NCBI RefSeq assembly: GCF_024347295.1
Contig: NZ_AP025459.1
Span: 1,054,001-1,118,000 of the forward strand
Source of the DNA: Vibrio artabrorum
GTDB lineage: Bacteria > Pseudomonadota > Gammaproteobacteria > Enterobacterales > Vibrionaceae
Direction of reading: 5' to 3'
DNA length: 64,000 nt
Shown here: positions 36,224 to 45,706 of the stretch, piece by piece
How the letters are laid out: every line of letters begins with the position of its first letter
How positions within the stretch are numbered: the first letter of the stretch is position 1
Position numbers and translations under genes: made by a program
Notes under the pieces: model-generated
Told to the model about the DNA's origin: nothing
Database searches by the model: none
What the model saw: the letters and a program-made list of their open reading frames with translations, nothing else

Positions 36224-39200
36224 TATTTGACTCCATTAAGGTCGCAATTAATTTTGTGGATACGATAGTCAGACGAATCTTTGGTTTGTCCAGATATGTA
36301 ACTTAGTACTTTGCCTAACGGCAGTGTACTGTTGTGTCCTTGCCACATATGGGTTGAACCAACAATCATCAACCGATCCATTGCCCTAGAAATTGCGACA
36401 TTAATGCGATTCGGAGTTCTCAAAAACTTTGGTTTCTTATCGCGACTTGAGCGAGTCACAGAGAGGATAATGACTCTGTTTTCTTTACCTTGATAGCTAT
36501 CAACAGTATCAATTTTAATAAGGTCCTTGAAGTCATCGCTCCACTCTATCTCTTTGAACTTTTGGCGAATTAGTCTTTTTTGTTCGCCGTACATGCAAAT
36601 AACACCAATGGCTGCTTCACCTTTTTTCACCACGCCCTTTAGCTCCGCGACAAACTCAGGTTTATTAGCGATATCTTTTAATAAATTGATAATGATATCT
36701 GCTTCTGTTCGGTTATATATACTGACGCCACGATCCCTGCGATGGTCAGCCTTGTCACCCAAATGCGATGTATCAACCCAAGACACCACGCTTTGCAGCA
36801 TTTCAGGAGCAGCACCATAGATATCAGGAACTTTACGCTCACCATTTTGTAGTTCACCCTTATAGAAAGTATCCGAAACGATATTTCCAATAGGTGGTGC
36901 CATACGATACTGTGTCAGCAAGGATGCGCCTGCTTGCTGACCGTATGGTGATTCAAACGCTCTCGCGAAATCACTTTGCAAAACAGCGTCGATATCAATG
37001 TCTTTGTCGGCCAAACCAAGTTTAAGAGCCAATGCTTTTTTATGTGCATCAGAATACAAAGGAGGTAATTGTTGATGGTCACCGACGAGTAAAACTCTTT
37101 TGCCCGATTGCATCGCAATAGCAAGCTCACTCGCTATTGAACGAGCTGCTTCATCGATAATAACCCAATCGTATTGATTATCGGCGATACCTAAATGACG
37201 TTGCCCTATACCAACACAAGTACCAGTCACTAATTGTCTAGAACGAGCAAAAAACTCATCATAATTAACACGCTCTGTTTCAAGTACATCTAACATATCG
37301 CCTGAGATATTGGCTAGTGCTATAGCTTTTCCTGCTTCGTCAGGCCTAACTGAATATCTCGAACATAAGTACTGAATCACCTTGGTTTTTGCATTCCGAA
37401 CATCTAAATTTTCGTCGTAACTAATGCCATATTTGCTACTTAATGCTTCGCGGATAGTCGCATCTAAATCAACTACATTTGTCTTAATGATGTGCTGCTC
37501 ATCTTTTTCAAGCCCCCCATCCTTCATCGACTCCAATGATTTATGCAAAGTATCAATCTGCTTAAACAAAGTGAGCTCAGCTTCCACCAAATCAGTCAAA
37601 AACTCAGCCTGTAAGCCAAGAGCTTGAGACAACGATGCAACTCGATACTTTGCTTCAGCTCTAAATAACTCTCTTTTTTCTGCAACTATCGCATTTGAGT
37701 AAACATCTTTAAGACCTGTTGAAACTGCACCTTCTCGGTTACTAAATCGAACAACATCCAATTCCGTGTCAAGACGAGAACAGTGCTTGCGAATCCTTTC
37801 TGCTGCCGTATTAACGGCTTCATGCGATTGACTAACTAGAAGAATATTTTTTACATTCTGCTTTTCTATCAAGTGGTGCACAAATGCCGCAATGAACTCC
37901 GTCTTACCTGTCCCAGGGGGACCTTGTAACATTGAAAGAGGCCCGTTACTTAATAGTTGCTGGAATGCTTTCCTCTGTTGCTGATTCAGGCTAATTTTAT
38001 TGTTATGCTCATCGGTACGATCGTAACGAGCAAAGTCGTCAGATGTCACTGGCTTATCATATTGTACCGTCGGAGAGCTGCAATCTGGATCAAAATACTG
38101 AGCCAGGTTACTAACAACACTTTCATGTTCCAAAATGCGCTCTAAAGCTGCCTTACGTTTAACGTAAGAAGCTTTATCTTGCTTTGTACGGAAGAAAACT
38201 TGGTCTCCATCCTCTAGATTCCTTGCTTTGAAACCGACGCGATGTAATCTAATCTCATTGAGTGCACTTTGTTTAAGCTTAACTTCACCGAGGCGAACTT
38301 CATCCTCGCCTACAATTCTTAAAGCTTCAATAACATCATTTTTATTAAATTGCCCTAGTGCATCAACGTCAGAAGTGTATGGAAGAATTAGTTCGTCATC
38401 AGAATCTTTTACTTCGTTTGCCCCCCCAATTACCTCAATATATGGATAGGCTTGGGTTTCAGTCTCCAGAACTGCTTTCCACAATTTATCAGTTGATATT
38501 ACAAGATGATCTGGAGACGTATTTTTAGCCTCAATGTTTTTAAATACTTGAGCTAGTTGGCTAGTAAGCCCATCAACTTTCTCCTCATCTTCAACTGGTT
38601 TAAGTACCGTTTCTACTGTTCTATTAAATGACTCATTGCCCATCAACTTTTTAGTTAATTGGCTTAATTCCATAACAGAACCAGACTTAATCGTGATGGC
38701 AAAGTCTAAAACCAGTTGGCATCTTTCAATATCTTTCGGATGAATGGAGTCTCGTGCACGAGGTGGGAAAGAAACAATAAAGCCTTTTTCATTCGTTGTG
38801 TAAATGACACGAGCACTACCGCCAAGCCCATAAAATGTAACCATTACATCAGTACTGTTTTGGTTACTTTTCTCGACATGGACATACAGTTTTCCGTTAT
38901 CGGGATAAATTGTAATCATTTCAAAATCTTTGTTGCTGCTAATAGTAACTGGGGCAATGGATACAGATTTCTTAGGTTTTAAAGCTGCTTTAAATCGAAC
39001 AAGATCTTTGAATCCTGCACTAGGATCGCTCGCCTCAACCTTTAGGGCATCACTGAGTTCTGGTAATTCACTTAAATCGACTCCCCATTCACCACCTAGT
39101 AGTTCGAACGACAACCTCATGACTGCAAAATTATCACGCTCAAAAGGTGTACAGTTATCTATATTTTCGGGGCTATAAAGATGATTTTTCGGTTCATCAC

Positions 39201-41181
39201 CATTAGCAGAGAAATCAGGCACATCTATAAACGTTAAGTCAAAACCGTCAACTGTCTTAGTTAGAATAATGTTCTCTGGGTGTAAATCGCCATGATAGAG
39301 GCCTAGCCCGTGTAAATGCTCTACAGACTCAACTAACTTATCAATCACCGCCAAACGTTGCTTGCTGCCAATTGATACCTTATTCCAAGTTAACCCTTCA
39401 ACCTTATCTGTTACCATAAATAGGCTTGAAGACTTAGTGGCAATACCAAACTCTCTAACACATGGCAGGTATGGTGGGTTTATCGATCTGATCTTCTCAA
39501 GACGTTGTAAAAAGTGCAGTACTTTATAGCTTAGTGCTGGGTCATCAACTGATGGATTAACATTAAGCCATGCTTTTACCATTAACCCATCTGATACATA
39601 AACTTCCTTCTCGTCAGTTTCCACGATAAGGTCATCATCTTCACGATATTGACGGGAGTGACTAATGTTTCTTCTATAGGGCTCAAGTTCACTATCATCA
39701 AATTCAAATGTACATGCATCGCTCGGCTCAGCTTCTTTTAACGCATCAAACAGTTCTTCAGCATTATGATAACGCCCCCCAGCAATTGCATTTTCTATGA
39801 CCAAACCGTACCATTCTGGGCAAGAAGCTAGGTTCTCATCTAGTTTTTCTAAACTAACCGGCGAAATTCGTTCATCATTCAAAATATGCCAACATAAAAT
39901 GCCAAGTGTTTTTACATCACTTTGAAATGGGGACAGCTCATCATCCGCATTTTTACCCGATATAGATAACTGTGAGCGATAATCACCAACAGTGCCAATG
40001 GGTTGATGGTAGGCAGAGATGAAGTTAGATAATGCAATCTCTTTACCAGGAGAAATCCAAAGACTATGGTCTCCTAAATCACGATGAGCAACTTTCATCC
40101 TATGCAAGTCTGCAAACTTAGCTACTAGCAACTTAACTAAGTTTGCGCGGTCAACTTCAGAGAAGTTTTTACCAAACTTACCAATGAATTCGTTAAATCG
40201 ACTATGGTTTGGTGGTAGTTCAAATACTTCGTTAAATTCAGTCGTTACATCATCAGGCTGTACATTGGTTAAAGAACGTAAACAGTGTTTATATAAGTCT
40301 AAGTTCTGGTGCTTGATATAGCTGAGCACCTCTCGCTCCCGAGAAACGATGCTATATCGACCTTCAGGTGTCCCGCCTTTCACCCCATCAAAATTTTTAA
40401 AATTCCAGACACGCAGTAACGCTTCGTCCTGTTTGGATGATTCTGATTTCGCTAAAAATTCCTTGTACAACTTGGTTGGGTGTTCATCAAATATCAGTGA
40501 TTCAGCTTTGTAGCCATTTACACTAATTTGTTTAGGTGCGGTTGAGTTGCCTAAGAACAGTTCATCGAAAATAGCGAAATCTTGGTTCAGAACTTGCGCA
40601 TTTGGATGAGGACGAAACTTATCATTGAATGTTTTTTGATCGGCGTAAGTTAAGAACTCATCTAGGCTGATCGTGTGATGTAATTCTGTATCTGGGAGTT
40701 TGCTAAAATCAGCATTGCCTGACATCACAACGAAAAAATGAACAAACGGTGTGAAACCTTTATTGCTAAATCGGTGTTTCTCACGTTTAAGCTTATTGTC
40801 CAACAAGAACTTTTTGTTTCGCGTGACACTCACAGGAGAGCGTCCCATCAGCTGATTATTCTTGTACCATTTATCCTGACTACAAGTAATCTCACCATGA
40901 TTCCAATCTTTCAACTCAATAATGAAAACATTACAATGAGTCACAATGACAAGGTCAAACTCCCCTTCGTAGCCACGATCTGAATCCACAAACCTAAATC
41001 CAGCATATCCTTTCCATGGGAACATTGATGAACCACCAATACTGCGCAGTTGATCTTGTAGAGAACCACCACGTGCTGATTTGCTACTCTTCAATTTCGG
41101 TTTGGCAAAAGCAGCTTTAATCATATCAATGGCTTTAATTTCTTGGGCTTGAAGCCCTCCTTCCCAAAGTTCTATTTCCAA
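36223..41181 (-). CDS. NERD - double kinase-like - SF1 (UPF1-type) helicase fusion
   Basis: 1652 residues. Domains: NERD nuclease-related domain (about 40-160; acidic-lysine core EFDLVIVTH ... FIIELKDW); first kinase-like domain (about 225-490) with catalytic loop VAHRDLGDHSLW (from 365) but no DFG, so probably a pseudokinase; second kinase-like domain (about 510-730) with YHGDLHPENIILT (from 628) and a DVPD in the DFG place; a middle region; SF1 helicase (about 1060-1620) with Walker A GPPGTGKT (about 1085), DEAA (about 1340), VDSYQGKE and RINVAISRAMDRL. The start is TTG, chosen because GAGGT lies six bases upstream. Resembles MkoA of the Mokosh anti-phage system in joining a kinase and a COG1112-type helicase, but adds NERD and a second kinase. 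Confidence 0.85.
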   Translation of the reverse strand: MEIELWEGGLQAQEIKAIDMIKAAFAKPKLKSSKSARGGSLQDQLRSIGGSSMFPWKGYAGFRFVDSDRGYEGEFDLVIVTHCNVFIIELKDWNHGEITCSQDKWYKNNQLMGRSPVSVTRNKKFLLDNKLKREKHRFSNKGFTPFVHFFVVMSGNADFSKLPDTELHHTISLDEFLTYADQKTFNDKFRPHPNAQVLNQDFAIFDELFLGNSTAPKQISVNGYKAESLIFDEHPTKLYKEFLAKSESSKQDEALLRVWNFKNFDGVKGGTPEGRYSIVSREREVLSYIKHQNLDLYKHCLRSLTNVQPDDVTTEFNEVFELPPNHSRFNEFIGKFGKNFSEVDRANLVKLLVAKFADLHRMKVAHRDLGDHSLWISPGKEIALSNFISAYHQPIGTVGDYRSQLSISGKNADDELSPFQSDVKTLGILCWHILNDERISPVSLEKLDENLASCPEWYGLVIENAIAGGRYHNAEELFDALKEAEPSDACTFEFDDSELEPYRRNISHSRQYREDDDLIVETDEKEVYVSDGLMVKAWLNVNPSVDDPALSYKVLHFLQRLEKIRSINPPYLPCVREFGIATKSSSLFMVTDKVEGLTWNKVSIGSKQRLAVIDKLVESVEHLHGLGLYHGDLHPENIILTKTVDGFDLTFIDVPDFSANGDEPKNHLYSPENIDNCTPFERDNFAVMRLSFELLGGEWGVDLSELPELSDALKVEASDPSAGFKDLVRFKAALKPKKSVSIAPVTISSNKDFEMITIYPDNGKLYVHVEKSNQNSTDVMVTFYGLGGSARVIYTTNEKGFIVSFPPRARDSIHPKDIERCQLVLDFAITIKSGSVMELSQLTKKLMGNESFNRTVETVLKPVEDEEKVDGLTSQLAQVFKNIEAKNTSPDHLVISTDKLWKAVLETETQAYPYIEVIGGANEVKDSDDELILPYTSDVDALGQFNKNDVIEALRIVGEDEVRLGEVKLKQSALNEIRLHRVGFKARNLEDGDQVFFRTKQDKASYVKRKAALERILEHESVVSNLAQYFDPDCSSPTVQYDKPVTSDDFARYDRTDEHNNKISLNQQQRKAFQQLLSNGPLSMLQGPPGTGKTEFIAAFVHHLIEKQNVKNILLVSQSHEAVNTAAERIRKHCSRLDTELDVVRFSNREGAVSTGLKDVYSNAIVAEKRELFRAEAKYRVASLSQALGLQAEFLTDLVEAELTLFKQIDTLHKSLESMKDGGLEKDEQHIIKTNVVDLDATIREALSSKYGISYDENLDVRNAKTKVIQYLCSRYSVRPDEAGKAIALANISGDMLDVLETERVNYDEFFARSRQLVTGTCVGIGQRHLGIADNQYDWVIIDEAARSIASELAIAMQSGKRVLLVGDHQQLPPLYSDAHKKALALKLGLADKDIDIDAVLQSDFARAFESPYGQQAGASLLTQYRMAPPIGNIVSDTFYKGELQNGERKVPDIYGAAPEMLQSVVSWVDTSHLGDKADHRRDRGVSIYNRTEADIIINLLKDIANKPEFVAELKGVVKKGEAAIGVICMYGEQKRLIRQKFKEIEWSDDFKDLIKIDTVDSYQGKENRVIILSVTRSSRDKKPKFLRTPNRINVAISRAMDRLMIVGSTHMWQGHNSTLPLGKVLSYISGQTKDSSDYRIHKINCDLNGVK

Positions 41182-41474
41182 GGTTTACCTCGTTATTAAC
41201 TAACTTTATAAAAATGCAGGCATAATATGCACAATCCGACATACCAATCTGAGCACATAATAAAGTATTAGTTAGAATAGGTCAGCCTAAGACAACAGTA
41301 TTGAGTTAAAATCTTAGAGCCAAACCGTTTGGGGACAAAAGTAAGCTTGTGCCATTCAGTTGATCCCGGGAGCCGCAAGTATCTCTGCTTTTTCTATGAG
41401 CTGCTATTTACTGTCTGGCCAGAAGTAATGGTATCAATTTGAACTCTACGTAATTGCAAAGCAGCTTAACGAGG

Positions 41475-41513
41475 ACATTCTATTAGCCCTGTTATTCTCA
41501 GCTAATAGAATGT
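41475..41513. repeat. 13-bp perfect inverted repeat
   Basis: Arms acattctattagc and gctaatagaatgt, 13-nt loop. No U-tract. First of two adjacent hairpins. Confidence 0.8.
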
Positions 41514-41527
41514 TGACTATAGGTAGC

Positions 41528-41560
41528 ACGACAAGAGCCACTAACTGTGGCTCTTGTCGT
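41528..41560. repeat. 14-bp perfect inverted repeat
   Basis: Arms acgacaagagccac and gtggctcttgtcgt, 5-nt loop, GC-richer than its surroundings, no T-run after it on either strand. Only 14 bases from the preceding hairpin, so the pair could form a stable structured RNA 3' end or a small RNA. Confidence 0.85.
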
Positions 41561-41813
41561 TCCTGGCATTCGAAAGGGATACAGTAACCCTTTTCCGGCT
41601 TGGTTGAAAAATGCTTATGAGTTGCACTACGTACGTTAGGATAAAAGACAGGATGTAGACTAGTAAGCACAAGCGAAAAAGCTGACCGAACACATGTTCA
41701 ATTTGATGTTAGTCCTCTTTTAGTGCCCTCATATGTCGATTCTAAAGTTAAGTGCAACAATTCCATTCACGCAGACCCAAAACCATCCGTCGAAGTAAGA
41801 TGAAGGTAAGAAA

Positions 41814-42542
41814 CTAATAACTCCAATCCTCATACGCCAGAGGCAAGCTATTGAGTAAGCGTCTACGTTCGCGCCAATCCTGCAAGTGCTCATCCATCAA
41901 GGCTCTGAAACGGTCGTTGTGGTGACGTTCTAATAGATGGGTAAGCTCATGAACTAGAATGAACTCCAAGCACTCTGGCGGCTTTTTAGCGAGCTCAAGG
42001 TTCAGCCAGATACGTTTGTTAGTGCTATTACAGCTACCCCACTTAGTTTTCATTTTCTTGATGCCAACGGCATTCGCTTCAACCCCCAGTTTTTCTTGCC
42101 ACAAGGGTAAAAGCGTAGACAATGAGGCTTTAATTTCGGATCGATAAAATTCATTAAGCAGCTTCAAACGATTGTCTGTAGTGGTTTTGCTCCCGATACC
42201 AAGCTCAATACGATTACCTTTTACCTTGACGAAGTGTTTACATGGTGTTTCTACAATTCTGAGCAAATAACGTTGTCCCCAAAGATAGTGGCTCTCACCA
42301 CTAACCATTTCTCTAACAGATTGACGGCGCTGGCTAGCAAAATCAGCTTGCTGCTGTTTTATCCATGAAAGCTTATTGATTACCGCTAGGCGGATTGCTT
42401 GTTCACTCGTTGCCACAGGCACAGACAAACGCACTGCGCCATTAGGCGGCAATACACTTAAGTGAATATTGTTTATCGCTTTACGATTAACGGTGAGCTC
42501 AATACCAGCAATGGTTACTTCATAACTATCGGTCGTCGCCAT
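41814..42542 (-). CDS. YgjP-like (COG1451) metallopeptidase of the type I cluster
   Basis: 242 residues of the DUF45/YgjP family. Zinc-protease motif VHELTHLLERHH (His198, Glu199, His202, with a further His at 207-208), and TKWGSCNSTNKRIWLNLEL, both diagnostic of COG1451. Genes of this family are often the last cistron of type I restriction operons; their job there is not established, though turnover of the restriction subunit is a reasonable idea. Its ATG overlaps the hsdR stop (TAATG). Cytoplasmic. Confidence 0.88.
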   Translation of the reverse strand: MATTDSYEVTIAGIELTVNRKAINNIHLSVLPPNGAVRLSVPVATSEQAIRLAVINKLSWIKQQQADFASQRRQSVREMVSGESHYLWGQRYLLRIVETPCKHFVKVKGNRIELGIGSKTTTDNRLKLLNEFYRSEIKASLSTLLPLWQEKLGVEANAVGIKKMKTKWGSCNSTNKRIWLNLELAKKPPECLEFILVHELTHLLERHHNDRFRALMDEHLQDWRERRRLLNSLPLAYEDWSY

Positions 42543-45500
42543 TAATGGTATTCTCTTTGCGCTTTGATGATATCCATCATACGGTCCAACTGTTCATCAA
42601 TAGCATTGTCATCGTCCATCTCAAAATCATTAGTCGCTTCAAGGATCGCGTTTTCGATTTTGCGCTCTTTGAACGTATCGCCAAGCCAATCAGCTTCTTT
42701 ATTCAACCGAACAGCTGTATCGACTTGTGTAGTGAGCACCTCATCATTACCAAAGTTGTCATATAGCGCTTGCTTTGCAAGAGTATCAACGGACTCTGGA
42801 TAATTATGAGCAGCGTTACTTGTCGGGTTGACAACTTTCTTGGCTAATGCTCGTATTTGCTCTAAATACTCTTGGTAGCTGATGACTTGCTCTCGCCTCT
42901 GCTTAATTAACTCATCAAGCAGTGTCGCCATACTTTCAAAGTATTTGGGGTTTACTGGATTTTCATCGACAATTGTTTTACGAACGTTATTCTCAATTGC
43001 TTCAGCCATGGCTTCTTCGTTTTTACGAATGTCTTCAGGCAATGATTGCAACCCTTTGCTATCGTTGTTTACCACCAAATCGATTAAGCCAAACTCTTCA
43101 AAGTCCATCAGGGTTTCACTGTCATCAGCACGAATATACATGTCGAGTAATTGACGCATCGCTGGCTCAAAACGCTTCATTTCAAGTAAGTCACCGCTAC
43201 TCAGCTTCACTTCATCTCTTACTTTTTCAAAATAGGCGACTTCTTGCTTGATACTCTGCGCTTCCTCTGCGGTATAGCCCGCTTGCTCCATTTCGTTGGC
43301 TAAATTGGTATAGGAACGGATAAGCTTAGCGACCGCTTGATAAAGGGTGAGTCGCAGCGCTTCTTTTTCACTTCGCTCATCTTCATTGGTTGATTCCGCG
43401 CCCGATTCACCAACAAAATAGTGCATAAAAGCTTGAGTGCCCCTAGGGGCTTTTACTGGCTCACAGAGAGCTCTCGCCACTTCTAGTGCATTGTCTAAGT
43501 CAGTTCTCGCCTCTTTCAATCTATCTTTTAGAAGTCCCGCTACATCTTCATCATCGTAGCCGTCAAAAGCCTCGGCAGTATAGTCTTTAATTGCTTTATC
43601 TAGAGAACGGAAGAGATCCTTATAATCAACAATATAGCCATACTCTTTATCGTCCCCATCTAACCTGTTTACACGACAGATTGCCTGAAATAAGTTGTGG
43701 TCGGCCATTTTTTTATCGATGTAAAGATAGGTAGCCGAAGGTGCGTCAAATCCTGTTAATAGTTTATCAACGACGATCAACAAACGCATTTGACCAGGCT
43801 CTTTGATAAAACGCTCTTTCACTTTCAGCTCAAACTCTTCGACACGCTTAGCTGCTTCTTCTTCACTTTGCTCAAAGTAATCTGCAAGCATTTTGCGGTA
43901 GGTTTCATATTTAAACAGCTTTTCTGTTTGGCCAGCACCAGACTCTTCGCCTTTAATCGAACTTGCAGCTGGTTGGTAACTGGTGACAATCGCGCATTTA
44001 CCCGCAAGGTCAGTCTTGCTAAATAAATCGTACACCACACAGGCTTGGTGAACACTGGCACACACCAACATAGCATTGCCTCGCCCAGAGACCAGTGCAG
44101 GCTTTCGCTTCATATCAAGCCAAATATCCATCACGATACGCTCAAGCCTCGACTTACTCGAAAGAACCTTTTGCATCGTGCCCCATTTTTCTTTGAGTTG
44201 TATTTTAGCTAGGTTCGAGAGTCCCTGAGTATTAGCATCAAACCAAGTATCCACCCCTTTACTGGATGTTAAATGCTGATCGATACCCCGGGCTTCATAG
44301 CGCAAGTCAAGCACCACGCCGTCACTCACCGCCTCATCGAATTTATAGGTATGAATATAAGGTCCAAATATCTCTAGAGACTTTTTCTTGTCCTTTTTCA
44401 TGAGTGGCGTACCTGTAAAACCAATAAACATGGCCTCAGGTAATATTGCTTTCATCGCCTCGTGCAGTTTTCCAGACTGGGTTCTATGACACTCATCAAC
44501 CAGTACAAACAAGCTCCCCTTCGCACTAAAATCGTCTGGCAGAGCCCCTTTCAAGTCCTTAATAAATTCATCGGTTGTCTCATTTTTTTCACTTTCAGTT
44601 GGGTCTTCACCATTTCGGCCAAACTTGTGTACGAGTGAACACATCAACCAAGGGTTTGGCTCATTAAGCGTAGCTACAAGGTCGCTTCCGCTTTTTGTGC
44701 GATAGATATCCTCATCCACACCGGTATATACTTTTTCAATCTGTTCATCGAGCTCTTTTCTGTCGGTGATGACGAGTACCCTAGAATCCGTGACATTCTC
44801 TCGAATCCACTTGGCTAACCAAACCATCGTCAAGCTCTTACCCGAGCCTTGAGTGTGCCAAATAATGCCGCCCTGTCTTGAGGTGATGTGCTTCTTAGCC
44901 GCTTGGATGCCAAAGAACTGATTATGACGACAGGTTTTCTTAATGCCTGCATCGAACACGATAAAGTCATGCAGTAGTTGTAAGAAGCGTTTTTTCTCAC
45001 ATAGCTGCGCGGTATGTTCATCAAGTAATGTTTCAGTCTTAACCGTTTCATTAGGGAGTTGATGAGCGCTTGGCTGCTCTTTCCACTCTAGGTAGTATTT
45101 TTCAGATGTTTCAATGGTGCCGTAGCGCAGTCCTTGGGTGTCATTCCCCGCCATCACTAGCTGCATGGTGGTAAAGAAATTACGAATAAAGTCTTTTTTC
45201 TGGTTATCGAGATTCTGGCGAATACCTTCACTTACAGACACCGATGAGCGCTTTAGCTCAATGACACCTAGCGCAATACCATTCACATAGATAACGATAT
45301 CAGGGCGCTTTTTCTTCTCCCCCTGGATAGTCACTTCTTCTGCGATAGCAAAGTCGTTCGCTTCTGGATTTTCCCAATCAATCAGCCACACGGTTTGGTT
45401 TTGCTGGCCTGTGCCTTCTTTCTCTTTTACGCCATAACGAAGTAAGCGGTAGACCTCTTTATTGGCATCATAGAGCTTTTTGCCTTCACCCAATGCTGCG

Positions 45501-45706
45501 GCAGCATCGAGTTTTCTCAGTGTTCGTTTAATAAGCGCTTCGGATACACCACGCTCTGCAAGCCAATCGGTTAGCAGAGCGGTTTCGATATTTCGATTAC
45601 CCTCTCGGTATTCCCAATCGCCTAAATAGTCATACCCTAATTGCTGCTTAAAGAACTGAACTAAGCGCTCTTGTGTTTTTCGCTCCTTTTGGCCAACTGT
45701 ACTCAT
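42542..45706 (-). CDS. hsdR: Type I restriction enzyme R subunit
   Basis: 1054 residues. Motor and nuclease of a type I restriction complex. Seen: PD-(D/E)xK nuclease core with RPDIVIYVNG and GVIELK (Glu150, Lys152), SF2 translocase with TQGSGKSLTMVW (Lys290), the DEAD-type box VLVDECHR, and motif VI-like FQAICRVNRLDG. C-terminal helical part contacts the methylase core. Length typical. Separated from hsdS by two DUF262 genes rather than adjoining it. Overlaps the DUF262 gene upstream by 4 bases. Confidence 0.96.
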   Translation of the reverse strand: MSTVGQKERKTQERLVQFFKQQLGYDYLGDWEYREGNRNIETALLTDWLAERGVSEALIKRTLRKLDAAAALGEGKKLYDANKEVYRLLRYGVKEKEGTGQQNQTVWLIDWENPEANDFAIAEEVTIQGEKKKRPDIVIYVNGIALGVIELKRSSVSVSEGIRQNLDNQKKDFIRNFFTTMQLVMAGNDTQGLRYGTIETSEKYYLEWKEQPSAHQLPNETVKTETLLDEHTAQLCEKKRFLQLLHDFIVFDAGIKKTCRHNQFFGIQAAKKHITSRQGGIIWHTQGSGKSLTMVWLAKWIRENVTDSRVLVITDRKELDEQIEKVYTGVDEDIYRTKSGSDLVATLNEPNPWLMCSLVHKFGRNGEDPTESEKNETTDEFIKDLKGALPDDFSAKGSLFVLVDECHRTQSGKLHEAMKAILPEAMFIGFTGTPLMKKDKKKSLEIFGPYIHTYKFDEAVSDGVVLDLRYEARGIDQHLTSSKGVDTWFDANTQGLSNLAKIQLKEKWGTMQKVLSSKSRLERIVMDIWLDMKRKPALVSGRGNAMLVCASVHQACVVYDLFSKTDLAGKCAIVTSYQPAASSIKGEESGAGQTEKLFKYETYRKMLADYFEQSEEEAAKRVEEFELKVKERFIKEPGQMRLLIVVDKLLTGFDAPSATYLYIDKKMADHNLFQAICRVNRLDGDDKEYGYIVDYKDLFRSLDKAIKDYTAEAFDGYDDEDVAGLLKDRLKEARTDLDNALEVARALCEPVKAPRGTQAFMHYFVGESGAESTNEDERSEKEALRLTLYQAVAKLIRSYTNLANEMEQAGYTAEEAQSIKQEVAYFEKVRDEVKLSSGDLLEMKRFEPAMRQLLDMYIRADDSETLMDFEEFGLIDLVVNNDSKGLQSLPEDIRKNEEAMAEAIENNVRKTIVDENPVNPKYFESMATLLDELIKQRREQVISYQEYLEQIRALAKKVVNPTSNAAHNYPESVDTLAKQALYDNFGNDEVLTTQVDTAVRLNKEADWLGDTFKERKIENAILEATNDFEMDDDNAIDEQLDRMMDIIKAQREYH

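Larger units (their letters stand above)
41182..41813. other. Gene-free stretch with strong hairpins
   Basis: 630 bases between two minus-strand transcription units. It must contain the promoter of the kinase-helicase cassette near 41182-41300 and the 3' end of the restriction operon. Two long hairpins (next entries) and a shorter one near 41581-41603 (aaaggg/cccttt type) lie in the middle. The small open frame at 41446-41670 is not convincing. Confidence 0.6.

Noticed and set aside
41446..41670. 74-codon minus-strand frame behind the restriction operon
   Set aside because: It runs through two long perfect hairpins, which dictate its sequence; coding character is poor.
44830..45051. Other long shadow frames inside hsdR, hsdM, pntA and nrdD
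   Set aside because: They are antisense or frame-shifted to well-supported genes and contain no known motifs.
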